NCBI GenBank assembly: GCA_016235675.1
Contig: JACRJN010000054.1
Span: 1 to 56,308 of the forward strand
Direction of reading: 5' to 3'
Length of the DNA: 56,308 nucleotides
DNA from: Candidatus Schekmanbacteria bacterium
GTDB lineage: Bacteria > SZUA-182
Position 1 is the first letter of the stretch; each line of letters opens with the position of its first letter. The position numbers were made by a program, and so were the translations under genes. Shown here piece by piece: positions 21,815 through 29,300 of the stretch. Below the pieces are notes generated by a model that worked only from the letters and a program-made list of their open reading frames with translations, did no database searches and was not told the DNA's origin.

Positions 21815-22546
21815 TCAATAAACCACCGTCGCCATCTGGCGCAGGATTTCCCGCACCGCTTCCACCGGTTGGGGGGCTTGGGTGATCGGACGTCCGATGA
21901 CTAAATAATCGGCGCCTTGCAGCATCGCCTCACGCGGGGTCAGCACCCGCTTCTGATCATCCTGGACTAATTGCGCCGGGCGCACTCCGGGGGTGACAAT
22001 CAGAAAATCCCGGCCCAACTCCTGACGCAGTATCGCTACTTCCTGAGGGGAAGCCACCACCCCGTCCAGGCCGGAATCTTTGGCCATTTTAGCCAGATGG
22101 ATTACTTGTTGTGTAAGATCGGCGCTGACGTTTAATTCTTCGTGCAGGGCGGTTTCTCCTAAGCTGGTAAGGATGGTGATGGCTAAAAGTTTAGGTTTGC
22201 GCAATCCCTCTTTTTGGCAAACCTCATTTAACCGTTTAACCGATTCCGTCATCATTTGCTTGCCGCCCTGGGCGTGTAAGGTGAGGAAATATACCCCCAG
22301 GCGGGCGGCTTCCGCTACTGCTCCGGCTACTGTGTGGGGAATGTCGTGAAACTTCAAATCCAGAAAAACCTCGCCCCCGAGACCGCGGATATATTCGACC
22401 AATTCCGGCCCCCAGGCGGTATACCCCCAGCAGCCGACCTTATAAAAAAATACCAAACCGGTCATTTTAGCAACCAGATGCTTTAAACCTTCTTTATCGC
22501 TGCCGTCCAGAGCAAGAATCAAATGATTTCTGGAATTCTGCGGCAT
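21815..22546 (-). CDS. pyrF: Orotidine 5'-phosphate decarboxylase
   Basis: A 243-aa enzyme of the final step of de novo UMP synthesis. The catalytic signature is FLDLKFHDIPHTV (the Asp-Lys-Asp network). LILALDGSD at the N-terminus, VVASPQEV, TPGVRP and DYLVIGRPIT (phosphate binding) are all present in the expected order. The length fits the shorter bacterial pyrF type. The neighbouring HEAT-repeat gene on the same strand ends 35 bp upstream of its start. Confidence 0.96.
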   Translation of the reverse strand: MPQNSRNHLILALDGSDKEGLKHLVAKMTGLVFFYKVGCWGYTAWGPELVEYIRGLGGEVFLDLKFHDIPHTVAGAVAEAARLGVYFLTLHAQGGKQMMTESVKRLNEVCQKEGLRKPKLLAITILTSLGETALHEELNVSADLTQQVIHLAKMAKDSGLDGVVASPQEVAILRQELGRDFLIVTPGVRPAQLVQDDQKRVLTPREAMLQGADYLVIGRPITQAPQPVEAVREILRQMATVVY

Positions 22547-22580
22547 AGTTTTTCTCCTTCATCCCAACCGGGGGTCAAAG

Positions 22581-23624
22581 TCAATTCGTAATCATTTCCA
22601 AAGCTTGCCTGGCATACAAACTTACCTTTTCGTTTTTATCCTTCGCCGCCTCTTTCAGGGCATTTACGGCCAAATCATCGCCATTACGCGCCAACGCATT
22701 AACCGCGATTATTTTTAAAGCAGCATCCAAATCGCTTTGTGAAATCTTGACCAGAAAAGGTGTCAGCGCCGGATTTTTTTCCCGCCGGGAATCGATATAA
22801 TAGAGCAGGCGGGAAGCCATTTCCTTGTCCGGGTTATGCCCCCATTGAGCGATATATTCAGGGAAATAAACCTCCGGCGCTAAATTCAGCAGGGTGGTTA
22901 TGGCGTAAGGTCTGCTCAGGGTTCCTGAAGACGCGGCCTCTTTTTCTAAAAGCGGCAGGGCGTTCTTGTCTTCGATTGCCATCAATACCTGAATGGCAGC
23001 CAGACGCGCCTCTCTGTTTGTTTCTTTGTCGTTAATCCTGGCAATCACAGCGGGGAGCGCTTTGATCCCGAATTTGCGCAAGGCTTGTACCTCATATGAC
23101 TTGGTTTTGCCCAATAAAGAAATAAGCAAATCCAGGCTGTCGTCTTTTTGCAATTCCCCCAGGGCAAGGATCGCGGTCACCAGCGCCCGTTCCTCGTCCT
23201 CGTCGGGAAATTCCTTGATGGGACCAGCCGCCTTGATCATCTGTTTTAAGCTGTCGTTGGCCGCGATAATTTTCATTTTACCGCACATTCCCGCGCAAAC
23301 CGCCCTGACCATCGGATGGGGATGCTTTAATTCTTTAAGGAAAACCTCAGCATATTTTTTATCCTGAACCCCGGCGATACAGTTAATAATTTTTTCTCTC
23401 ACAGGATTTTTTAAGCTTTGAATTAAATCGAACAAAAGATATATTTCATCAATATTATCCGGGGTCAATTTCGCTAATTCTTCTATTAAAGCCGGGTTTC
23501 CTGGCGCGGCTTTTAAATTGGTAATTATTTCCGGGATGGTTTTGGCTTCGATAGAAACGGGAAAGCAAATTCCTGCGGCAAGCAAGATTAATAAAATTAT
23601 TTTCTTTTCCGGTTTAAAAAACAT
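22581..23624 (-). CDS. Secreted HEAT-repeat protein
   Basis: A 347-aa protein with a signal peptide (KKIILLILLAAGICFPVSIEA). The rest is a right-handed solenoid of HEAT/PBS-lyase-type repeats, about 35 residues each: HPMVRAVCAGMCGKM, DSLDLLISLLGKTKSYEVQALRK, TNREARLAAIQVLMAIEDKNALPLL, DLAVNALKEAAKDKNEKVSLYARQAL. Such solenoids act as protein interaction scaffolds; the partner is unknown. The ATG lies in a sequence (GGTTTAAAAAACATATTTCACC on the plus strand) that is duplicated 154 bp upstream. Same strand as pyrF, probably co-transcribed. Confidence 0.85.
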   Translation of the reverse strand: MFFKPEKKIILLILLAAGICFPVSIEAKTIPEIITNLKAAPGNPALIEELAKLTPDNIDEIYLLFDLIQSLKNPVREKIINCIAGVQDKKYAEVFLKELKHPHPMVRAVCAGMCGKMKIIAANDSLKQMIKAAGPIKEFPDEDEERALVTAILALGELQKDDSLDLLISLLGKTKSYEVQALRKFGIKALPAVIARINDKETNREARLAAIQVLMAIEDKNALPLLEKEAASSGTLSRPYAITTLLNLAPEVYFPEYIAQWGHNPDKEMASRLLYYIDSRREKNPALTPFLVKISQSDLDAALKIIAVNALARNGDDLAVNALKEAAKDKNEKVSLYARQALEMITN

Positions 23625-23807
23625 ATTTCACCGTTAAAATTAAAGCCGGTAGTTGCGTAGAAATAGGGAAACCTTTTTGTTTGCATCAGGAAAAAATCTT
23701 GAATTCCGTAGTCCCAGCCCTTTAGGGCTGAATTTCCAGGGCTAAAGCCCTGGCACTACGGCGGGTTTAAAAAACATATTTCACCGTTAAAAAATTAAAG
23801 CTGGTAG
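23610..23807. repeat. 44-bp direct duplication flanking a palindromic repeat
   Basis: 23611-23652 and 23764-23807 are near-identical: both run GGTTTAAAAAACATATTTCA, then CCGTTAAAA(AA)TTAAAGC(C/T)GGTAG. The first copy contains the start codon of the HEAT-repeat gene. Between them lies a family B palindrome (23706-23760) plus a TTGCGTAGAAATAGGGAAACC stretch that resembles the host element at 33248. Confidence 0.85.
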
Positions 23808-23879
23808 CGCAGGCATCTCCCGTTTTCACGAGAGCAAGCTTGCCTGCGTCATTTTCACAGGCTGGAAGCCTGTGCTACC
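23803..23879. repeat. Palindromic repeat, family D, overlapping the end of coaE
   Basis: Arms GGTAGCGCAGGCATC and CAGGCTGGAAGCCTGTGCTACC, with an internal GAGCAAGCTTGC unit. The stop codon of coaE (23875-23877) is the complement of CTA in its terminal GCTACC. Confidence 0.85.
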
Positions 23880-24495
23880 TGGTGGTTCCATCTGTTATCA
23901 GCAGAAGTTGTTGATATATATCCCGTACCTGTTCTTTGGTCTGCTCCGGGCTGCTGTTGGTGTCGATGACCCAGTCGGCGCGCTGGATTTTCTCCGCCAG
24001 GGGCATTTGACTGCGCAGCCGCTTGCGGAAATTCATCTGGCTTAAGCGCCCCTCGCGTGCCAGCAGTCGTTCGAATTGTTTATGTCTGGCTGCGGTTACG
24101 ACCAGGATGCGATCCCAGGCAAACGGCCATTCCACTTCAAATAACAAGGGTATATCGGCGATAACGGTGGCCTGGGGGGAGGTTTCGGCTAATTCTTTTA
24201 GTTGTTGTTCTATTTGCCGGATAACCAAAGGGTGGATAATCGCGTTTACCGCCCAGCGTTTTTGGTCGGAATCGAATATCCGGTCGGCGATATATTTGCG
24301 CTTCAATTGATTATCGGCGGAAAGCACCTCCGGGCCGAAATAATCTACAATTTTTTGCCAGGCGGGTAATCCCGGCTCCACTAATCTGTGTGCAATTTGA
24401 TCCGCATCGATGATCACCGCGCCCAACTCTTTGAAAAAACCGGCTACGGTACTTTTACCTGTGGCAATACCGCCGGTCAGTCCTGCTACCAGCAT
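23875..24495 (-). CDS. coaE: Dephospho-CoA kinase
   Basis: A 206-aa enzyme that phosphorylates the ribose 3'-OH of dephospho-CoA, the last step of CoA synthesis. The P-loop is GLTGGIATGKST, followed by GAVIIDADQIAHRLVEPG and DIPLLFE, all CoaE signatures. The C-terminal residues end DGTTR, and the TAG stop lies inside a family D repeat, so the original end may have been trimmed or replaced. Length is normal for the family. The start is the only reasonable ATG. The thioredoxin-like gene ends 26 bp upstream on the same strand as coaE continues. Confidence 0.96.
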   Translation of the reverse strand: MLVAGLTGGIATGKSTVAGFFKELGAVIIDADQIAHRLVEPGLPAWQKIVDYFGPEVLSADNQLKRKYIADRIFDSDQKRWAVNAIIHPLVIRQIEQQLKELAETSPQATVIADIPLLFEVEWPFAWDRILVVTAARHKQFERLLAREGRLSQMNFRKRLRSQMPLAEKIQRADWVIDTNSSPEQTKEQVRDIYQQLLLITDGTTR

Positions 24496-24521
24496 TTTAT
24501 CTGACCCTTCCTCTGAAACAA

Positions 24522-25436
24522 TTACTTCGCAGCCGCCGGATGGGTTTCAGCCAATGCCTTATCTATCGCCGCTTTAAATTCCGACAGCGGTTTTGCTCCG
24601 GAGAGTTTTTTCCCGTTGATAAAGAAGGCGGGGGTGCCGGTTGCACCGTTTTTCAGCGCCTGCTCCTGTTCCTTTAAAATTTCCTTTTTCAATTCCTCGT
24701 TTTGCCTGTCAACATTAAACTGTCCGATATTAAGCCCCAATTGACCGGCCAGCTTCAACAAGGTTTCATCAGTTAAATTTTGGGTGTTTTCAAAAATTAA
24801 ATTGTGCATCTCCTCAAATTTACCTTGCTTTCCAGCGGCACGGACAGCCAAAGCCGCGGGCAAGGCGTTTTGATGAAAGGAAAGCGGGTTATTCATGGTA
24901 TATATCTTGACCTTGCCTCGATATTCACTCCTTACCGCCTGTAAAACACCCTGCACGTGTTTGCAGAACGGGCATTGATAGTCGGTATATTCAATTATCG
25001 TTACCGGGGCATTCGCCTCCCCCCTGAGAGGGGCGTGCATCGTATCTAATTGATAAACCTTATTGGGGTCTTCTTCCTTCTTGTCTTTTTTAGACCTCTG
25101 CACCCAATCTTGAAACCCGGCGAAATAACCGAGGATAAAATCTTCAGATTTCCCTTCCTTGATTAAATCCACTACTTTATTTCCCACCGGACGGCTGAAG
25201 GGACAATTAGGGTCGGTCTTGATACACTCAGCCCAGGTGTCTTTATTGCAGCCGCAAACACAGCTATGGGCGTTAAGAATTTTTAAAGCCAGTTCTTTTT
25301 GTGGTGGATTCAATTTCGACAGCGCTAATTCCTGTTCCGAAAAATCGCTTTCTTTATAGCCGGTAGGATTGGCCTGTGCCAAGGGGAGAAAAGTCATGAG
25401 CAGAAAAACAGTCATCAAAAAATAAATTCTTCGCAT
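24522..25436 (-). CDS. Secreted DsbA-like thioredoxin-fold protein with Cys-rich N-terminal domain
   Basis: A 304-aa exported protein (signal peptide IYFLMTVFLLMTFLPLAQA). The C-terminal thioredoxin fold (about residue 130 onward) has TDYQCPFCKH, with CPFC the redox pair, and the cis-Pro in GATGTPAFFINGK, placing it in the DsbA/DsbG-like (Thioredoxin_4) group. The N-terminal segment (about 35-100) contains HSCVCGCNKDTWAECIKTD and is followed by a Lys-rich linker. This region resembles CcmH-like helical domains, but I am not certain. A role in disulfide isomerisation or c-type cytochrome maturation is plausible, given the cytochromes in this genome. Confidence 0.85.
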   Translation of the reverse strand: MRRIYFLMTVFLLMTFLPLAQANPTGYKESDFSEQELALSKLNPPQKELALKILNAHSCVCGCNKDTWAECIKTDPNCPFSRPVGNKVVDLIKEGKSEDFILGYFAGFQDWVQRSKKDKKEEDPNKVYQLDTMHAPLRGEANAPVTIIEYTDYQCPFCKHVQGVLQAVRSEYRGKVKIYTMNNPLSFHQNALPAALAVRAAGKQGKFEEMHNLIFENTQNLTDETLLKLAGQLGLNIGQFNVDRQNEELKKEILKEQEQALKNGATGTPAFFINGKKLSGAKPLSEFKAAIDKALAETHPAAAK

Positions 25437-25507
25437 TAATATTGCTCCTTTATTTCGAAAATAAGATTTTTCTAGTACACGATTTTATAAATAATTGAGT
25501 TTATGCT

Positions 25508-25614
25508 GTCATAGCTCAGCAGCCTTATCGCCGAAGCAATCTCAGACGCACGAACTTTAGATTGCTTCGCTTAAGCTCGCAATGACGCCTCAGGTTTCTG
25601 ATTGAGAACGCCGC
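25508..25614. repeat. Palindromic repeat, family A, with one flanking host arm
   Basis: Core 25508-25586 (GTCATAGCTC...CTCGCAATGAC, left end slightly mutated), then GCCTCAGGTTTCTGATTGAGAACGCCG, which matches the host arm beside the A copies at 5357, 33359 and 51059. Confidence 0.82.
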
Positions 25615-25635
25615 TAATATATTGACAAGTAAACA

Positions 25636-26166
25636 TTAAGATGTCAAGTTTAATTTATCCAGATAAGCCTTATAAATATGGTAATCCTTTAAGCTGAATA
25701 ATACAAAAACCACCTGATCTATTTCCGGATAATCGGCAAGACATTGTCTGGCGGTATCCACCGCTATCGCTACGGCCTTTTTTATCGGATAACCGTAAAT
25801 CCCCGTACTGACAGAAGGGAAGGCGATGGTCTTTATTCCGTTTTCGGCGGCAACGACAAAACAGCGCCGGTAACAACTCCGCAATTTCTCCGGCTCTTTC
25901 TGATTTCCGCCGCTCCAAACGGGGCCTACCGTATGAATTACATGTTTAGCCGGCAGATTGTAGCCTTTGGTAATCTTAGCCTCGCCGGTAGGACAGCCTT
26001 TTAAAGTCCGGCATTCCTCTAACAGCTTCGGCCCGGCTGCCCGATGAATCGCCCCGTCCACTCCCCCTCCGCCTAACAGACTGTTATTGGCCGCATTGAC
26101 GACGGCATCCACGGAAAGCCCGGTAATATCTCCCTGTATTATCCTGATTTTGCCGTAATCTTCCAT
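25636..26166 (-). CDS. Macro domain protein (MacroD-type ADP-ribosyl hydrolase)
   Basis: A 176-aa stand-alone macro domain that binds ADP-ribose and, in the MacroD class, removes it from proteins or deacetylates O-acetyl-ADP-ribose. Signatures are [36 protein letters not shown] and [13 protein letters not shown], with the catalytic-loop Asn and Asp of MacroD enzymes present. The ATG at 26166 follows GGGGGA at 6 nt. The open frame extends 48 codons further, but that part has no similarity and no ribosome binding site. It stands alone, divergent from cobU. Confidence 0.93.
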   Translation of the reverse strand: MEDYGKIRIIQGDITGLSVDAVVNAANNSLLGGGGVDGAIHRAAGPKLLEECRTLKGCPTGEAKITKGYNLPAKHVIHTVGPVWSGGNQKEPEKLRSCYRRCFVVAAENGIKTIAFPSVSTGIYGYPIKKAVAIAVDTARQCLADYPEIDQVVFVLFSLKDYHIYKAYLDKLNLTS

Positions 26167-26334
26167 GAGTTTTCCCCCTGTCGTTGAGATTTGGATAAAT
26201 CGCTCGGCAATCAAAATTATACAACATCGGAGTAAAAAGCCAAGTAAATAAGGATCAAACTCTTGCAAATAATGGAAGTTTCTTATATTATGATGGCTAG
26301 CTATTGTCAATTATTATGAAATAAAGGCAGATAG

Positions 26335-26862
26335 ATGGGGCAAATAACTCTAATCGTCGGCGGCTGTCGCAGCGGGAAAAGCGCTTATGCCCAGGAACTG
26401 GCCGGTAAATTTCGGAAAGTTTTATATATAGCCACAGCCTGTGCAGGTGACGCCGAGATGTCAGAGCGGATAAAAATCCACAAAAAACAACGTCCGGCTC
26501 ATTGGCAGACCTGGGAAATATCCAGTCATCTAAGTGAGGGGTTGAAAAAAATCGATCCGGTAACCCAAATAATCCTGATTGATTGCTTGACTTTATACCT
26601 AAATAATTTTATCTTAGAACTAAGTGAAAAATCTGCTTGTCAAAACAAATGGCAGCAGGAATTAAGCCAAATACTGGCGGTTGCTAAAATCATTCCAGCC
26701 GCGGCAATATTTGTCAGCAATGAAGTTGGCCAGGGAATTGTTCCGGCAGATAGCATATCCAGATTATACCGGGATTTGCACGGTGCCATGAATCAAACGG
26801 TAGCCAAAGCCGCCGATTGCGTATATAAAATGGAAGTGGGCATCCCTTTAAAAATCAAGTGA
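26335..26862 (+). CDS. cobU: Adenosylcobinamide kinase / guanylyltransferase
   Basis: A 175-aa bifunctional enzyme of B12 nucleotide-loop assembly: it phosphorylates adenosylcobinamide and activates it with GTP. The P-loop is VGGCRSGKSAYAQ, and the family motifs YIATA, RIKIHKKQRP (guanylylated His region), LIDCLTLYLNN and VSNEVGQGIVP are in order. The length is typical. pheA begins 7 bp downstream, so the two are co-transcribed. No other cobalamin gene is in the window. Confidence 0.96.
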   Translation: MGQITLIVGGCRSGKSAYAQELAGKFRKVLYIATACAGDAEMSERIKIHKKQRPAHWQTWEISSHLSEGLKKIDPVTQIILIDCLTLYLNNFILELSEKSACQNKWQQELSQILAVAKIIPAAAIFVSNEVGQGIVPADSISRLYRDLHGAMNQTVAKAADCVYKMEVGIPLKIK

Positions 26863-26869
26863 GTAACTC

Positions 26870-27943
26870 ATGGAAGATTTGGAACAATTAAGATTAGAAA
26901 TCGATCAAACCGATGAAGAAATTGTTCGTCTGTTGAATAAACGGGCGCAAATCGTTCTCAAGGTGGGCAAGGCTAAGGAAAAACTTAATCTGGGGTATTA
27001 CGATCCCAGCCGGGAAAACGCGGTTTATGAGAGATTGCAAAAACTCAATCAAGGCCCTTTCGGCAATGAAGCTCTAAAAAGCGTTTTCCGGGAAATAATG
27101 TCCGCGTCTTTAGCCTTGGAACATCCGCTTAAAGTGGCGTATTTCGGGCCGAAGGCGACCTTTACCCATTTAGCCTGTATGAAGCGCTTCGGTTTGTCGG
27201 CACAATTTATCCCGGTGCGCGGGATTGAGGACGTTTTTGGGGAAGTGGAGCGTGATTTAGCCCAATATGGCGTGGTGCCGGTGGAAAATTCCACCGAGGG
27301 GATTGTCAGCCACACCCTGGACATGTTCATCGATTCGGAATTAAAAATTTGCGGGGAGATTTTATTGCCCATTTCCCATAACCTGCTTTCCAAAAGCGAC
27401 CATATCGCACAAATAACCAAGATATACTCCCATCGCCAGCCCATTGCGCAAACCCGCCGTTGGTTGCGGGACAATTTACCGGATGTCGATATAATTGAAG
27501 TGGCCAGCACGGCCAAGGCGGCGGAACTGGCGGCCGAAGACCCGGAATCGGCGGCAATTGCCAGCGATCTGGCGGCACAATTATATGATCTGAAGATTCT
27601 GAAACAGCGCATCGAGGATAATGTCAACAACGTCACACGTTTTTTGATAATCGCCCAGAAACACGCCTGCCCTACGGGCAAGGACAAAACTTCCCTGATG
27701 TTCGCCATCAAGGATAAAGTCGGGGCGCTGCATGACATGCTGCAAGCCTTCGCCCGCTATAATGTCAATCTGACTAAAATCGAATCCCGCCCCTCGAAAA
27801 AGAAGGTGTGGGAATATATTTTTTATGTGGATACGCAAGGGCATATCGACGACTCAGAGGTTAAAAGCGCCCTGGAGGAATTGCAGTCTCAGGCGTTGTT
27901 TGTAAAGTTTCTGGGGTCTTATCCGCAGGGGGAGTTGGGGTAA
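26870..27943 (+). CDS. pheA: Bifunctional chorismate mutase / prephenate dehydratase
   Basis: A 357-aa enzyme converting chorismate to phenylpyruvate for phenylalanine synthesis. Residues 1-85 form the AroQ-type mutase helices (LRLEIDQTDEEIVRLLNKRAQ, VGKAKEK). Residues about 90-270 are the dehydratase (VAYFGPKATFTHLA, VPVENSTEGIV, NNVTRFLII with the catalytic Thr). Residues about 280-355 are the ACT regulatory domain (GALHDMLQAFARYNVNLTKI, ESRPSKKK), which binds Phe for feedback inhibition. All domains look complete. Its ATG lies 7 bp after cobU. Confidence 0.97.
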   Translation: MEDLEQLRLEIDQTDEEIVRLLNKRAQIVLKVGKAKEKLNLGYYDPSRENAVYERLQKLNQGPFGNEALKSVFREIMSASLALEHPLKVAYFGPKATFTHLACMKRFGLSAQFIPVRGIEDVFGEVERDLAQYGVVPVENSTEGIVSHTLDMFIDSELKICGEILLPISHNLLSKSDHIAQITKIYSHRQPIAQTRRWLRDNLPDVDIIEVASTAKAAELAAEDPESAAIASDLAAQLYDLKILKQRIEDNVNNVTRFLIIAQKHACPTGKDKTSLMFAIKDKVGALHDMLQAFARYNVNLTKIESRPSKKKVWEYIFYVDTQGHIDDSEVKSALEELQSQALFVKFLGSYPQGELG

Positions 27944-28028
27944 GCTTAATGTTTTGTTGGCGTATTTTGGGTGTTTCGGCTTGTCCCCCAATCCAAAACC
28001 TAAAAGATCACGTAAAGGCACCACATAA

Positions 28029-28202
28029 ATGAACGAAATCAGTACTATAATTAACCTTATAAAAGAGATTGGTTATACCCCGGCGATTATTCTGCTGATT
28101 TTGCTTTTTCATTTTTGCACTGTACGCAATTTGGAAAAACAGAATGAAAAACTACTGGAAATAATTATCGATCTCGCAAGGGAGGGGAAACAAAATGATT
28201 AA
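28029..28202 (+). CDS. 57-aa single-pass membrane protein with coiled C-terminus
   Basis: A small open frame: N-terminal amphipathic segment (MNEISTIINLIKEIGY), one transmembrane helix (about residues 16-31, TPAIILLILLFHFCTV), then a charged coiled-coil tail (NLEKQNEKLLEIIIDLAREGK). It overlaps the next small gene by 8 nt, has AAAGG upstream, and precedes the MNT nucleotidyltransferase gene. It is similar in layout to holin-like or TA-associated small membrane proteins, but I do not recognise a family. Confidence 0.6.
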   Translation: MNEISTIINLIKEIGYTPAIILLILLFHFCTVRNLEKQNEKLLEIIIDLAREGKQND

Positions 28203-28335
28203 AATTATAGTGGATTTATTATTTTTACTCGTTATTGTTCTGTTACTTGTTAACGAACAACTTTGGCTCAAAAAACATAACGAAAAAATAAACCAGATAT
28301 TAGATGAATTAAAACTAAAACATAAAACGTCCTAA
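28195..28335 (+). CDS. 46-aa single-pass membrane protein with coiled C-terminus
   Basis: A second tiny frame with one transmembrane helix at the very N-terminus (IIVDLLFLLVIVLLLV), then EQLWLKKHNEKINQILDELKLK, a coiled-coil tail resembling that of the upstream 57-aa protein. A strong ribosome binding site (GGGAGGGG) lies about 6 nt before ATG. The 8-nt overlap with the upstream gene and the 8-bp gap to the MNT gene suggest a four-gene operon. The pair may form a membrane heterodimer. Confidence 0.62.
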   Translation: MIKIIVDLLFLLVIVLLLVNEQLWLKKHNEKINQILDELKLKHKTS

Positions 28336-28343
28336 AATACCAA

Positions 28344-28733
28344 ATGCCCAAAACAGCCGCTTTGATTAAACAAAATCAAACTCACTCCCTCGGTAAAGCC
28401 TTCAAATGGCTTACGGAAAACGAACGCCGGGGGGTAGAATATTTTGCCGAAAAGGTTAAAGAGTTGCTGGGTGAAAAGCTTTTGGAATTAAAGCTTTTCG
28501 GCTCCAAAGTGCGGGGGGATTTTGATGAGGAATCGGATATAGATATTTTGGTGGTAATCGATTCGGAAGATTGGAGATTTAAAGAAAAAATCAGTTACAT
28601 AACGGCGGATGCCAATATTGATTTCGATTGCAATCTATCCCCTGTGATTTATTATAAAAAAGACCATGAAAAAAACAAATATTTCAATACTCTGTTTATT
28701 CAGGAGTTAGAAAATCAAGGGATACCTATATAA
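28344..28733 (+). CDS. Minimal nucleotidyltransferase (MNT), antitoxin-type partner of HEPN
   Basis: A 129-aa protein of the polymerase-beta fold. The active site is KLFGSKVRGDFDEESDIDILVV (GS, then D-x-D). In MNT-HEPN modules this protein is usually the antitoxin; it can AMPylate and neutralise the HEPN ribonuclease. Its stop TAA overlaps the ATG of the following HEPN gene (TAATG), as is usual for such pairs. The N-terminal 25 residues are Lys/Gln-rich and less conserved. Confidence 0.88.
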   Translation: MPKTAALIKQNQTHSLGKAFKWLTENERRGVEYFAEKVKELLGEKLLELKLFGSKVRGDFDEESDIDILVVIDSEDWRFKEKISYITADANIDFDCNLSPVIYYKKDHEKNKYFNTLFIQELENQGIPI

Positions 28734-29142
28734 TGGATCAGAATTGTATAGACCTTGCCCAATATAGGTTGATGAAGGCCAAGGAAAGACTAAATTCAGC
28801 TATTATTTTATTACAAAAAATAAAAGGGATGATTCTATCGGACGCTCTTATTATGCTATTTTTACGGCAGCACGAGCTTTATTAGCTACAAAAGGGTTGG
28901 ATAGCAAGAGACATTCGGGAGTAATTGCTTTATTCAATCAAAATTTTATCAAAGACGGTCCATTGGATAAAGAAGCATATCAAGCATTAGTAAAGGCTAA
29001 AGCAAACAGGGAAGAGGTGGATTATGGGGATCAAGTCAGTTTTAGCCAAAAAGAGGCGGAGGATCAGCTTGTTGTAGCCGAAAATTTTTTGACTAAAGTG
29101 GAAAAAGTCCTGAAGGGAATCCTAAAAAAACAAGAAGAATAA
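28733..29142 (+). pseudogene. HEPN domain protein interrupted by a one-base frameshift
   Basis: The gene starts at ATG 28733 (MDQNCIDLAQYRLMKAKERLNSAIILLQK) and runs into an early stop. The next frame continues with the typical HEPN core (RDDSIGRSYYAIFTAARALL, GLDSKRHSGVIALFNQNF) and stays open to 29142. The break lies at a run of six A's (28815-28820). Adding one A restores a full HEPN protein (QKNKRDDSIGRSYY). It is therefore an inactivated toxin or a sequencing indel, or possibly a slippage site. The second half lacks a start codon close to the core. Confidence 0.85.
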
Positions 29143-29145
29143 CTA

Positions 29146-29297
29146 CTAGAGCGTTCTATAACTAACGATGTATACACCCTGTCATTGCGAGCAAAGCGAA
29201 GCAATCTCGATTGGATTGTAGCGCTTGAGATTGCTTCGGCGGTAAGGCTGCCTCGCAATGACATTAAACGTGGTATGTTATTTACGGGACGTTACAC
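29146..29297. repeat. Nested repeat: host element (CTAGAGCGTTCTATA...TACACTACA) with a family A copy
   Basis: The left flank ACTAGAGCGTTCTATAACTA and right flank ACGGGACGTTACACTACA are inverted-repeat-like and resemble the host ends at 10148-10305. The family A copy is 29181-29262. The right end reaches to 4 nt before the rimO ATG, so it shapes the rimO leader. Confidence 0.8.
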
Positions 29298-29300
29298 TAC

